64,000 bases of DNA from Copromyces sp. CBS 386.78 (GCA_030685235.1 MU839135.1:124001-188000), one strand, 5' to 3'; shown: positions 31,988 to 44,010, counted from the first letter of the stretch. Numbers and translations are program-made. Notes: generated by a model not told the origin, from the sequence alone.

Positions 31988-32952
31988 ATGTCGTCTTCTG
32001 AGAAGCCCCCCGATATAGCCCTGAAGGTGGCTAACGATGGCACATCCCACCAAGAGGCCAACTTGTCATCTGACGCGTATGCCTTAGAGTTCCAGCCCAT
32101 CAACAAACCCGCCGCACCCAAGAAGCTCCCGTTCTTCAAATTGCCGCCCGAGATTAGGTTCATGATCTACCGCATGGCGTGGACCGTCGACCCCGCGCGC
32201 CACACCATCATGATCCGCGGTCGCTACGCAGCCGAGAGAAACGGCCAGCTTCGCATCGCCTACGTGAACGAGCAGCTCTCCCTCGTGGCCAAGCTGGGCG
32301 CCGTCTCTCGCCAGATGAGGCACGAAGCCTACGCCGAGTTCTTCCACCGCACGCAGGCCTATTTCCGCTGGAACACGCAGCAGCAGGGCTTCACTCCGCA
32401 CAACACGCAGGTCATGGCCAAGATGAAGAGCTCGTGGCTGCTCTGGCGCCACTTGCAGCACGTCAGCCTGCACTGGCCCGAGAATGCCGAGCACCGACTC
32501 TCGACCTTCAAGTGGCTCGAGGGCTTGCCGCAGCTGAAGACGTTGAAGATCATTATTGCCGGCGAGCCGGACTTGGCGAACAGGAACGGTGCGCATGGAG
32601 TTAATGCGTTGCGCCGGCTGGCTGTTTATTTGGCGAGACGTAATCTTCGGTTTGAGAAGCCCTTCGTGACGTTCGAGGCGGAGAGACCGGAGCTGGTTGG
32701 TATGTGGAGCGAGGTTGACTGGTTCCGTGAGTTGGTGGAGGAGGTTGCGAGGAATGTAAGTTTGAAGTGTTCTTTCTGTCTTGAATCTTCAAGAAGGCAG
32801 TCTGCTTCTGGAAGATTTCTCCCCTGAACAATGGATGGCAGAACTAACAACAGTCAATAAAAAAGGACGCAGAGCCCCCTCGTCAAATCATCGAACAGCA
32901 TCTCGGCTGCCTCAACCCCTGGTGGGCCAAATCACTGGTCTACAGGCTCTAG
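31988..32952 (+). CDS. 2EXR-domain protein 4
   Basis: Exons 31988-32755 (256 codons) and 32854-32952 (32 codons plus TAG), phase-0 intron of 98 nt; 288 aa. ATG 31988 (atcatgtcg) is the first ATG in the frame; the frame upstream opens at GTG only. The signature FFKLPPEIRFMIYRMAW is at residues 49-65, and the second block is VAKLGAVSRQMRHEAYAEFF, followed by RTQAYFRW. A leucine-rich segment (LPQLKTLKIIIAG) matches that of the other members. The terminal exon encodes QIIEQHLGCLNPWWAKSL. It is the most canonical member of the array. Confidence 0.85.
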
Positions 32953-34162
32953 GCGCCAGCGTACGTTGCTGGAGTCACGAACGTAGATATTTTATGGCAT
33001 GTTATGGTCCCGCTCTGGAATATGCCATATTCATGGATTACCTACGCGATCCATCGACCTTCCAAAGCATAACCATCCACGAGCTCACGTTTGCTCAATT
33101 GCTCCCATTTCAGGTACGTCACATATCTGATTATTGGAAGCTCTCATGGAAGTGAGTTCATCGAGGAATGGAAGGTACCGTACGCACAAGTGCGGAGGAA
33201 AAGACGATCGTGATATACCTCAAAAGGATTCAAGAAAAGTGCTTTTAAGCGATGGAATTATGGGAAGTGGCCGTAGACTGGTAGAAAAATAAAATTGGGC
33301 CACAAATATCTAGGATGCTGCCAATGTGTGAGTGATACTGGTTCTGGGTAAGTCATACGGAAGGAGTGTCCTGGAAGTGGTGGGTGTAATTAGGTTTGTT
33401 TGGCAAGTGGTGGAGGAAAGAGGAAGTGGTTTCGTGCAGGACATCCCCGTTGCACCTACCTACTCTACAACGTAGCATAGCTACCTCACGTCCTTCCTGA
33501 CTTTCGATGGGACATGACATTGCCCCAAATCTTGACATCATCAGGAAAATCCAGATTCAGCCATCCATCCCGTCGTGCCCCATATCCACGTATCACCACT
33601 CGCTGTCGCTAGATGGCTGGCGGTCTGTACAACAAACAACACAGTGTCTTCCCGCATGTTCGTTTCTTTGTTTGTTTCCTTGGCCCGCCTTTTCACTTTG
33701 TCTCAGAAACTCAAACATGCTTCCACCTGGACTGCTTCTGGGCGCTGCCATGCACGCTGTCGGAATTGTACTGCACGTGAACTGCAGTGCATTGATGACG
33801 GGATCCCTTTGGACGAATGATCTCGAGAGTAGAAGATACCACCGTACCTGGCAATTCTTGCATCCAGGTCTGTGCATTTTCCCCCTCCATTGCCCTGGAT
33901 TTCCTTTCCAGCTCCTCTCTACGATCAAGCTCCTCTTGGTGATATCTCCAATCCAGCAAACTAGATGACAATCTTATAAAACACGGCGCTCCTACTGCCG
34001 TATGCCGGACAACAAGCCTTACACCTACTTCTTTGCCATTCGGACAGGTCAGCAAGTCGGGTACCTAGGTGAGTATTCGCGCCAACACCCCATCAGCAAA
34101 CAAACGTCCTAACGCTTTATTCGCAGTTCACGGTCGTCGCCTTCCACTTCACACTTCATATC
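32953..34162. other. Intergenic spacer
   Basis: About 1.2 kb between 2EXR-4 and 2EXR-5. Short frames only, none with domain signatures. Confidence 0.45.
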
Positions 34163-35225
34163 ATGGCTTGCGTCAACCAAACCGCCGTTGAGCCGAACCC
34201 CTCCTCCTCGTTCCTTTCCTCTGCCACCACCATGAGTGACGAGGGTGTCACCTGCGGCTCAGACACCGGATCGTACCGACCGTTTCAACTCTTTCTTCTG
34301 CCAGTGGAGATCCAGCTACAAATCTACCGCTTTGCGTGGATGACCGGACCATTAGAAATACGGACCAGAATAGGTCGCCTCAAATATTCCGACGCCGCCC
34401 TTAAGCGTAGAGGTATAAACTGTGTGAAGATCGGGATGTTCCAGCGTGAAATCAGCAAGAAACTCAAAGAGCAGCTCTCGACAGTTTGCATCATGGGCGC
34501 CGTCTGCCGCCACATGAGGGAAGTCGTTTACGCAGAATATTTTTCTCGTACTCAGGCGGTTTTACAATCCAACATTGTTCCACCTAAAGTTACGCGTGTC
34601 AATTCCCTCGCCTCGAGCGCGGTCAACAATGACGTCAGAGAGGTAGTAGAAAAATCGGTCTTCATTTGGGAGCATGTTAGACACGCATGTATTGTGATAA
34701 ATGACTTGTATTGTATTACCCCTGGTAGCCCGAGACTCTTTCATAACCGGGACGCAAAGGACGACACATTAATGCCCCCGTTTAGGTGGTTGTTGAACCT
34801 ACAGAAGCTGAAGACGCTGGAAGTTGTGTTCGAACAGCGGCAAGACCTGGCATCGAGAAGTGGACGTTTCTGGAAAAAGGGCGATCGGGGCCTCGAGTCG
34901 GCAAAATCGGTGATTCGGAGTCTACCGCGCCTGGAGAAGCTGGTGTTTAGACTCGAGTGGTGTCATCCCCACAGCCAAGAAGAGGCTATTTCATGGGAGG
35001 AGGTCCCATGGTTCCAGGAACTCAGACAGGCGTTTTTAGAGAACACTATTGTGTCCGAGGTAGGTTTTCCTCCTGTCATGCCTTTCCACCACTACTAGAG
35101 CTTATTGCGAACGGTTCTTGATGTGAGTATTAACCAACGAACAGGATGCTGAGCAGCGCTGCTTCAAATTCACAAATCATATCGGCCTTACCTATCCCGA
35201 CTCGCCGTGTTCCTACAAGATCTGA
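34163..35225 (+). CDS. 2EXR-domain protein 5
   Basis: Exons 34163-35059 (299 codons) and 35145-35225 (26 codons plus TGA), phase-0 intron of 85 nt (GTAGGT donor, AACAG acceptor); 325 aa. ATG 34163 has good context (tatcatggct). The signature reads LFLLPVEIQLQIYRFAW (residues 43-59), with Gln in place of the family Arg. The second block is MGAVCRHMREVVYAEYFSRTQ, and LQKLKTLEVVFE is the Leu-rich part. The last exon encodes FTNHIGLTYPDSPCSYKI. Nearest relative by motif and tail is 2EXR-6, immediately downstream. Confidence 0.83.
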
Positions 35226-35966
35226 GCCCGCTCTTTATCTCCCATCACTAAAACAAACGCTTCCACTTCTGTTGTGCTCTTACTTCGGTTGAACAGTGGG
35301 CCTGTTTCCGATATACTTTTGACGAAATGAGTATCTGGATATCTTCTTCGATTCGGAGTAACACCTTTCATCCAACCGAAGTTTCTTCACGTTGTGTTAA
35401 GGACTCAAGAGGTGCAATCCAACACCTTTGGTTCTGATACTTCATCACGAAGATCGCCTGGTGGTTACCGCGGACCTACAATTTAGATTCGGTAAAGGGC
35501 GGGCGTGCAGCAATGAATGATCTGGATCACTTGATAGAGGTACGCAAATGGAGATCTCGTTATACCCGCATTAAATACAGCGGGCGGAAGTTTCGTCGTT
35601 GGCTGTATATGTCGTGCTTTCATCCCGACTTTACTCGGTTCAAGAGATCTGTTAGACATATGCCTACAACCAAGTTTCAAAGGGGCACTTTTGCCGTGGC
35701 GAAAGGGAAGCCAGTTAACATTCCGGCACCTGGGTGTGGGTTTTGCGCGGCAACGCAGTTGAACGCGGAGACGACGGCGGGGGCCCCGGGCAGAGAGTTC
35801 TCTCTTATTCTTAGCAATCTGTTTCCCTTCACTTGTATTTTGATTGCCTCCTAGCGTTCTGACTCCCCACCCACAAAGACGTTTCCTAGACCCAGCTCCG
35901 GGTCAAAATTCTATTCCGGGCGGTTCAGGCATTCGACACATGCGAGTCCTGTACACACCCTTAACT
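35226..35966. other. Intergenic spacer
   Basis: About 740 bp. A 113-codon frame at 35513-35854 starts with ATG but shows no domain, and overlaps the likely leader of 2EXR-6; I do not call it a gene. Confidence 0.4.
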
Positions 35967-36955
35967 ATGAGCGACGAGTGCGCTACCAGCAGCATGGCCA
36001 CGGACACAGCAATGTCCTCCCAAGCCGCAATCCAAGTGTCCCTGCTTCTCGCGCTCCCGGTGGAAATTCAGCTCCAAATCTACCGACATGCTTGGACGTT
36101 CGCTCCATATCTGCGAGGCGAAAGCCATAAAAGGGATATCAGGGCCTTTCTGTGCGGCGGTCAACAATCTTTCCTGCTGCAGGAACAGCTATCGACACTC
36201 AGCGCAATGGGCGCCGTCTGCCGCACAATGCAAGACCGCGTTTACACCGAGTTCTTTTCTCACACCCAGGCCTACCTATCCACCAACTGGCCTTCTACCG
36301 TCAGAGAGAGGCGCGACTCCTGCGGCTCGAGAACCATCATCGAAAGTTCCAAGCTCCTGAGAGAACACCTCCAACACGTGTGTCTCGTGTTGGACCGTAA
36401 GTTTGTATCACTCAACAACGATCGAATGACTAGAATAAACAAGGCACCAACGCGGGGCGAGAACGCCATGATGTTGCTCGCAAGCTTCAAGTCGTTGAAG
36501 ACGTTGGAGGTCGTCTTCGACCTCAGCGATCTAGGCCAGGATCTCGCACCGGGACACAGCCAGGGTGCCACTGCGATTGCAGTGTGGGCCTCTCAATACG
36601 CAAGGCTGTATGTGGAACCTATTCTGCGTCTCATTCGGACTCTGCCGAGGTTGGAGAAAGTGGTTACCAGATGGTACGTTCGTGCGGGAAGCATCAACAA
36701 CGCAACGACGGACCGTATCTTGGAGGATATCCCGCAGCTCGAGGTAGTCAAGGAGGAGTTTGAGAAGCTCGCGCCTGCCGCTTCTGAGGTATGTTGTTTT
36801 GTCCTTCACGAACTCCATGGTAATTTGCCTGAGAATGGTTGACTAATTGAGAATTTGTGTTGAAACAGGAAAAGGAGCAGCGAAGCTACAAGTTCGACCA
36901 GCACATCGGCGTCCACGAGGATTATGGCTGGCCTCCTTGCTCCTACCAGATCTGA
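35967..36955 (+). CDS. 2EXR-domain protein 6
   Basis: Exons 35967-36788 (274 codons) and 36869-36955 (28 codons plus TGA), phase-0 intron of 80 nt; 302 aa. ATG 35967 begins MSDE, matching an MSDE segment near the N-terminus of 2EXR-5; ATG 35940 (nine codons longer) is the alternative. The signature is LLALPVEIQLQIYRHAW, again with Gln for Arg. The second block is LSAMGAVCRTMQDRVYTEFF; the Leu-rich part is FKSLKTLEVVFDLSD. The tail exon encodes FDQHIGVHEDYGWPPCSYQI. 2EXR-5 and -6 are probably a recent tandem pair. Confidence 0.82.
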
Positions 36956-37875
36956 ACTAAGTCATCTTCTTCGCCATGGGGCAAGCGTACTGCGTTGCTC
37001 TCTCGACAACTACCTTATCTATGGTAGTATCTACCAAGATGCCTACCATCAAACCGCGGCCTCGAAGTCAAGGTTGGACTGCAAGTGGAAGTGTCGGAAG
37101 CCCTCGCGCGGAGAGTTCATTCATGGTTCCTTGGGCCTCGTGTTATGGGAAGGAGCAACAAACTGCCTTGGCTGGATGTCCAGTATTCGATCAGAATCAC
37201 GACAAGTACCTCTACTTAGCGGAAAGGACATACAGATGCAAGTGGCCCAGACTGAAAAGATAGAGGTATCCAAAAATAAGAAAGAAAAAAAAAAAAAAAA
37301 AAACCTGGTTCTTTTTGCCTTTTGTGAAATGTCGGACATCATTCGTGATTGCTTTGCTCTTGCTTCGATCGTCAATCTCTCTACCCACTTGCATGTATGG
37401 AAAGGCGCTTTTCCAAACAAGGTGCCATGTCCGGGATAACCTCAGTGGTTGAGTTGAAACAGGTACAATGAAGTGAAATTGCGTTTCTGGAAACCGGCAT
37501 CTGATGTTCAAGTGGAAGGTAAGGAAAGTATGCTGCCTCAACCGCTCTTTCTCCAGCTTTCCCAGAATATGCAGGCTTTGGTTATGGATCCTGTTGTTAT
37601 TGCCTGGAAGTGGAAGTGCCCTTTGACTCCTAAGTCGGGTTTGCCTTCCCCGACTCCCGTCATGCATGCACTCCTCTTCCATTACCACTGCAGACCCAAG
37701 CTCGTTTTTGTGTGTCGCTTTTCTTTTCAGCTTCATCATACACACTCACTCATCTTGGATCTTCAAACTTAGGGCAGTACTGTTTCGCCAGTTTGCTTTT
37801 TTGCTTATTTTCAGGGACCAACGCCTCTCTCTACGTACCTTACCTACGCTACCTCCTATGGTATTGCCGCCCACC
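36956..37875. other. Intergenic spacer
   Basis: About 920 bp. It holds an A18 run at 37286-37303. The frame 36924-37439 overlaps the last exon of 2EXR-6 out of frame and looks like chance. Confidence 0.45.
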
Positions 37876-39342
37876 ATGTCGCAATCAGTAGGCGACTCGT
37901 CATCACCCACCAAGTCGGAGAACAAGCACAAGAAGGACAAGGAGCGCTCCAGAGAAGAGGCCCAAGAGATCCCAGCCGCCGATATCGAAGATGCCCCCGG
38001 GAAGCACAAGAAGTCCAAGTCCGACTCGCTAGAAACCGTCTTGCCGGTAAGGTCCCGACAACCAGACACCGCCATGTCTTCCACCGGCGGCCAAGTCTTG
38101 GAGGACTCAACAACTCCCCCCGATAAGAGGCGTCGCCAAGAGCAAGAGTCCGAGATTGAGTAAGTATCCCCACAAAGACCCGAAGAGGACCAAGTAACTG
38201 AACCCTTTCGCAGTATCTACAATGTCAAGCTCACTGGAGACCCAGAACGAGACGCCCTCATTCTCGAGCTGTACGTCATCCTCACCTGCCATACTTGAAA
38301 AGGCCGCGCACTGACATCTCTCTCTAGGCTTGACAAGGAACACGACCGTCTCATAAAGAAGAAGATGCGGACGATGAAGCAGGAGAGGCAGAAACAACAG
38401 CAACAGCGGCTCAAGTCAAGTCACGAATATGCCGATCCAGATTCAGTCAAGGACGCCACAGAAGAGATCCTGGCACAACCATCATCTCGTCTTCTGTGTT
38501 TGCCAGCCAAGATAAAGCTCATGGTTTACCGGTATGCCTGGACAGTCGAGGCTACGCCAGACAAATACAAGGAGTCTTATGATCAGGATGGGACAAGGTA
38601 CACTCACCATCTGCGAGACGAATACTTGAAAGACGAGCTGAAGGCAATCCACACATTGGGCTCCACCTGCAAGGAAATCCGGAATCACGTCTACCAGGAG
38701 TACTTTACCAAGAGTCAGTTCCATATCCAATGTTGGGCTGAACCTCGGAGGAAAAGGCGAGGACCAGAAATCAGAAACCACATCCTCACCATGAAAGTTG
38801 CACAGAAATCGGTTTTATTAAGGAACTATCTTCAGCATGTCCAAGTGCGTTTTGGACCGATCTTTGACGAAGAGATGCTCAACGCTGAGCTCGAGAGCAT
38901 AGAATGGCTGGCAACTCTCAAACAACTGAAGTCGCTGGCAATCAAGATCGCGCCATTTCCATACCAAAACGGCATTGATCCATTGCTCTACGAACCTCCA
39001 AGGCTGCAAAATTTCCGTCATTACGCCGAGCGGAGAGAGGCATTGATGTCCCTACCACGACTTCAAAAGCTTCTCTTCTACGTGGAAGACCGACGATACC
39101 TGGATTGCGTGATGGAAACTCCATGGGTTCAAGACTTCATGAAAGCTTTATATAAAGAGATTGGCCCTGCTCCTGATGTATGTGGTTCTTCCTTTTTTCC
39201 CTCCATTAATGTTGTAAGCCCATGGTTTTCAATGAGGACACTGACCTCGAAAATATAGGCCGTTACGCAGGGAGAGCAACGCGAGCTGTATCCTATCAGC
39301 AACCGTATCAACTGCATGTTTTTTATATGCTTTACGAAATAA
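37876..39342 (+). CDS. 2EXR-domain protein 7 with charged coiled-coil N-terminus
   Basis: Four exons: 37876-38159, 38214-38270, 38328-39177 and 39259-39342, all in phase; 424 aa. ATG 37876 sits in a strong context (cccaccatgtc); ATG 37858 in frame would add six residues. Residues 1-95 are Lys/Glu/Ser-rich with nuclear-type basic runs (KHKKSK, DKRRRQE). Residues 95-145 (NVKLTGDPERDALILELLDK, then KEHDRLIKKKMR) form a predicted coiled coil. The family motif is weaker here, LLCLPAKIKLMVYRYAW (about 169-185), followed by LGSTCKEIRNHVYQEYF. The last exon tail, YPISNRINCMFFICFTK, keeps only the position of the family tail. This is the only member with extra 5' introns, suggesting fusion of a separate N-terminal module. 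Confidence 0.8.
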
Positions 39343-41005
39343 ATATGGCCATAAACTCCGCCCTCAATTAGTTTGAGGTCTTGGATGAACTGCCGCACAA
39401 ATAGTCTTTTCAAGCAGCGTTGACTCTTACCATTTTCCGCGAGAACATTTTATGGGCAAATTGCGATTTTCATGCTGCCACCTCTCCCTCGCCCAGTATT
39501 CAGAGGTCCGAATTGTGGTAGGAATAAAGCGAGCGGGATACGGTCAATACAACACACATTCAAGCGTCTTCATTGTACCTTTATTAACTTAAGCATTTTA
39601 GGCATTTCCAAGTGGAGGTGTTGCTAGTTTGGTAGACTGTCTGATAGATTTCAACTTTTGCCTAACTACGGGGAAAAGAAGTGATGAGACACTCGAATAT
39701 AACTTTACCGTCAGGCCACCCACTAACTGGCTACCTATCCTAAGGTATTACAGCCATTGTCATCTTCCTCACGCATCTATTAAGTTTACCTGACATTGTG
39801 ACAGTGTTCAACTCCCGCCGTCTGCATTACGTCCACAAATTTTCCCCTATTCCGCCAGTCCTCGTATATCCACCGAATCTGCGGTCAGACACTTGGTACC
39901 TATGCGACCAGTCAACAGTCTCCTTTCGCTCCCCTTTTTGCATCTCCCAATCGTGAATCGCATTGATATTTTGGCAGATTCTTGTAGGTACCCAAGGTAG
40001 GTAGGTAGCGCACAAGTGTTTGGTGTTCCCTTATTCGTAACAAACAAAGAACGACATGGATCCTGGCGACCCTGGCTTTTCGGTGGCGGCATCAAGGGAT
40101 AGGTACTATGGCGTATAGCTTTGTCAGCAACATTCCAGTCGCTTTTGCTGTCGCGATCGCTTGAATCGTGAGATGATAATTCTTCGCGCTGGTATTGGCC
40201 GTGTGGTATATCCTTTAGACCTGTTTTTGATGGAACTGGATGCTGTTCGTACAATATTCGTAGCTGGATAACTAAAACAAGTGATTTCTTACATGTAGGA
40301 ATAGAAGTTCAGTTTTCCAAAAGTGGAAAATAAAATCCAGTAGTGTAGTGACTTCCAAAAGTGCCCCTTTTCCTGTCTCTATCTCTCGCCAACTTTGATA
40401 TCCCATTCAATGTTTTTAGCAGACGTGCCAGCTGCCACATGAGGCTCAAAACGGGCGAGGGGCAGTCCTATGGCTAAAATTTGTTGGAAATTGGATGAAC
40501 TCAATGTGAAGTGAGGAGACTCTGTGGCGGTACCAAACAAAAATGAGGCTCTATCCCCCCTTCAACCTCCCCCTCACGTCATACCCTTCCCGTGAACGTA
40601 CCTCTTCTAGTGAATGGCGTTCTCTCCCCCACATAATAAACCTTCCTTCCTAACACACCGCCCATACACTGCCTCTGGCCGGCAATATACCGGCTCTGGT
40701 TGGTTGAAGATAGTTTACTATCTTACAGGTTTCATTTTTTGAGGGATCCTTCACCTTCCCCTAGGCTTTTGCGGGTCACTTCAGTCTAATTCACCTAAAT
40801 TATTGCCACACGATGTATTTATTTTCTAGCCCATAAATATCAGCTTTTTCCACCTTTTAGAAGTTTTAAATTTTCTTCTTTTTTTTCCCCCCCTTTTCAC
40901 CATCGGCCAACAAAACGACATTAGAAGATTCTCGTGTATAGTATTTGCACCTCTGGACTTAACACACCAAGTGCTTTTGTATACACATCTTCTAGGCAAG
41001 CAACT
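39343..41005. other. Intergenic spacer
   Basis: About 1.66 kb, rather AT-rich, with GTAGGTAGGTAG at about 39995. Several frames but none with a domain or splice partner. The 3' part is a T-rich stretch (40858-40900) that may be promoter of 2EXR-8. Confidence 0.45.
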
Positions 41006-43224
41006 ATGTCGTACTTCGAAGACGCTTACTTCGGAGATCCGAACGCCCTTCCTAGCCAAGCCTTAGGCAACAATGGCTATGGCGATGGCGAGGGCGGCTG
41101 GGACTTCGGCGGTAACCCTGCCCCGGTCGACGACGGCACTAACTGGGACGAGTGGCTTACTAACAACTTGCTATTGCCCGGTAACGACAACTCGGTTCAG
41201 GATAACTCGGTTCAGGACAACTCGGTTCAAGACAACTCGGATTCCGACCACTGTACTTGTACTTGCGACGGCCATATCTACGACGATTCTGATGTCGACA
41301 ACTCGGTTATCGCCAACATCAACCCCGTCCCCGATAACTCCGCTATCGACGTCAACAGCTATGCCTTCAAGTATGGCTTCGCCAACCCCTTCAACGACAA
41401 CCCGGTCAGCATCAACCGGATTCCTCGTTCCCAACTTCACCCGGGTATAGGCACCTCGGCCACAGGCAGCTGGGTTCCGCCCAACGCGTTCAAAGGCGAC
41501 TGGTCTATAGGTAACTTCGTCCCAACCAACCCTAAGGTATTGTAGTAAATACCGTTATTAACGCCTCGATTATAGACTTCTCGCCCACTGGCAACTCAGT
41601 TGTGGGCAATCCGGCTGTGGTAGCTGGCAGTGGTGTCGTGGGTGGTTCGAATTCTGTTGTAGCTGGTCACTTTGTTGGTAATCCTATCGTAGGCAACAAC
41701 TCTGTCAACGGCAACGCCAACTTGGCTACAGCCAACCAGTTCGCGAACAATCCTGTCACTGGCCCCTACGTCACGAGCAGCAACACGTACACAGCTCCCA
41801 CTGCTCAACAGATGGCTTTTGTTGCTCAGCAGGTTGAGGGATATACTCAGCAGCAGCGTCATGGAGTTCCTGGTGCTGCTGAGGGTTTGGCTAAGGCTGT
41901 CGCTAAGCTTCACGCTCTTTCTGCCGCTCAGAGTGGTCAAGCCCAAGCTCGTGTTCCTGCCGCTGTCACCGCGTCGACCTCCTCCAGTGCCGCGTCCTCA
42001 TCTTCGGCGCCTCACCCCCTTTTCGGCGTTCCAAGCCCGCTCAACCAGCCCGTGAACAACAATGCCGTCACAGGCAACGTCGTCGCCGGCAGCGACCAAG
42101 CTGTCCCCGTCTCAACAACCCAAGTCCCAGCCCCAGCCAAGGCCAAGGCCAAAGTTATCGTCAATACCAACAAGATGATCAAGGTCAAGGCCCCCAGGGC
42201 ACTCCCGCTCCTCCCCCCCTGCCTCCCGCACGAGCGTTTCCCGTTCATGAAGCTCCCCCAAGAGCTTCAGCTCATGATCTTCCGTTACGTCTGGACCAGC
42301 AGCGAACCCATCCCCGCCCCCTCCGACGCTCGCACCTATCAACAACAGCTACAGTTCTACGCCTCCCCGCGTCACCTGCGCGCCCAGCTCAAGGGTCTCT
42401 TCAAGCTCGGCACCATCTGCCAGGAATTCCGCAACGTTGCCTACGCGGAGTACTTTAGGAGCACGCAGCTGTACCTGCGCTACGAGACCCACTACCGCTG
42501 GAACTACAACTCGTCCTTCTTCGGCAGCCCCGAGCTGAACTCGACGATGAACTCGTTTTGGGACGACGACTCTCCCATCAAGGGATTGCTGGAAAAGCAC
42601 GTGCGGCACGTAGCCTGGCACGCCGGACCGGTTTACCAGCAGCACCTGAGCCAGAAGATGAAGGACTGCTTGCAGTGGCTGAAACTGCGATGCAGGAACA
42701 TCAGGACGCTCGAGGTCATTGTCGGGTTCCGGTCGGCGCATGTTCGCCCGAGACATGTCGGGGATTTGCTGGCTGCCAAAGGCATGTTCGCTGGTGGCGG
42801 TTTCAAGGAGCAGACGAGCTTCAAGTTTTTCCGCGAACTGCACAGGCGCAAAATCAACCAGCTCGTGAAAGAGCTGAGGCCCAAGATGAAGTCGGGCGGA
42901 TGTTTGGAGAAGGTGGTGTTTACCGTCGAGCCGTTCGTCAATGAGAGTCTGAGGTCTTATGAGCAGGGCACCATTGATCTTAAGAAGCTGCTGGAGGGGT
43001 CGGAGTGGTGGACTGAGTTTAAGAAGGAGGTCAGGAAGAAGCTTGATGTTTCTAAGCCTGTCTTGAAGGTATGTTAGTGTCCGCTCTTTGTTGAGTTTTT
43101 GTTTACTTACTAACGTATCATGTCTTGTTAGAAGAAGAAGATCGGTGAGCGCACGCGCCCGTACAGGATCGACCAGCATCTTGGCCACATCAACCCCAAG
43201 TGGCACAAGTCTTACAAGATCTAA
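41006..43224 (+). CDS. 2EXR-domain protein 8 with long Asn/Gly/Val low-complexity N-terminus
   Basis: Three exons: 41006-41510, 41576-43068 and 43132-43224; introns 65 and 63 nt; 696 aa. The first intron (GTAACT donor, TTAAC branch, TATAG acceptor) removes an in-frame stop and restores the frame exactly (G|AC). Residues 1-390 are low complexity: an acidic start, three NSVQD repeats (about 41191-41238), then many NSVVGN/NPVTG-like units and an Ala/Ser/Gln region. The 2EXR motif FMKLPQELQLMIFRYVW is at about 392-408, with Gln for Arg; the next block is LFKLGTICQEFRNVAYAEYF. The tail exon encodes IDQHLGHINPKWHKSYKI. The Asn-rich N-terminus could be an aggregation- or assembly-prone region; this is inference. 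Longest member of the array. Confidence 0.83.
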
Positions 43225-44010
43225 CGCCCGACCGCGTCAACCGCTTGCTCGTCGCCAACGCCGCAGTGACTCATATCACAATCAGGATGCTGAAAGCTGC
43301 CAGCTGGTTACCCAGCTAGTAGCGATCGGCTCCAAGGGAATCTATACAGATCCCCAAGGACATTAACATCAGACCCTAAGGCAGTGGAGAGGGAGGTTAT
43401 CGTTCTCAACGACATTTGGAGCAACACCTTACCTCTCGGCCTAACATTGGAAGAGCATTCATGGCAATGCTCTATCCACGTCACGACACAGTAAACAAGA
43501 TTATTACCCGAATCTTCCGGCTAAGGGAGTAGTCGCTGGCAGGTACATTACCTGGACACGACGCCTTAACCAATGGAAGATTCAACAGTCGGTTCGAAAT
43601 GGGAACCGTCCGCTTCGAGATGGAGGAAACCAAATGGAACCAACGGATTCATCATCACATACATGTAGCTAGGACCCAATCGACAGAACCAAAGAAAACA
43701 TTCAGATCAATCTTGCTCGCTGCGTCTTGCATTTTTCGTGACAGTTTATTAGTGACAGTGACATGTGCGTTGAGTAGAAAGGAATGTTGATTGCATAAGC
43801 AGGTGTTATGGCAGGGTTTCAACCCAGACATGTGGCGCTTCGCTTGGTGCAAGAACAAAGCCATTGTTCACCGAACAAAGAAAGAGGCAGGGCAACCCTG
43901 TGATAAAATAAACATGTCGCGAACTTGCTGAGCGACAACGTGTATTGAAATTATTGATCTTCGTGTTGTTCCGCCGTCGAATGACCGCCAGCACATGGAC
44001 ACTCCCTCAT
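43225..44010. other. Convergent intergenic spacer
   Basis: About 790 bp between 2EXR-8 and the glutathione transferase. No gene seen. Confidence 0.5.

Noticed and set aside
32084..32596. 170-codon minus-strand frame opposite 2EXR-4
   Set aside because: Antisense shadow of a GC-rich 2EXR exon.
35513..35854. 113-codon plus-strand frame between 2EXR-5 and -6
   Set aside because: No motif or domain and no coding partner; probably chance, in the leader of 2EXR-6.
42349..43206. 285-codon minus-strand frame opposite 2EXR-8
   Set aside because: Antisense shadow; the plus strand carries the family motif, clean introns and conserved tail.
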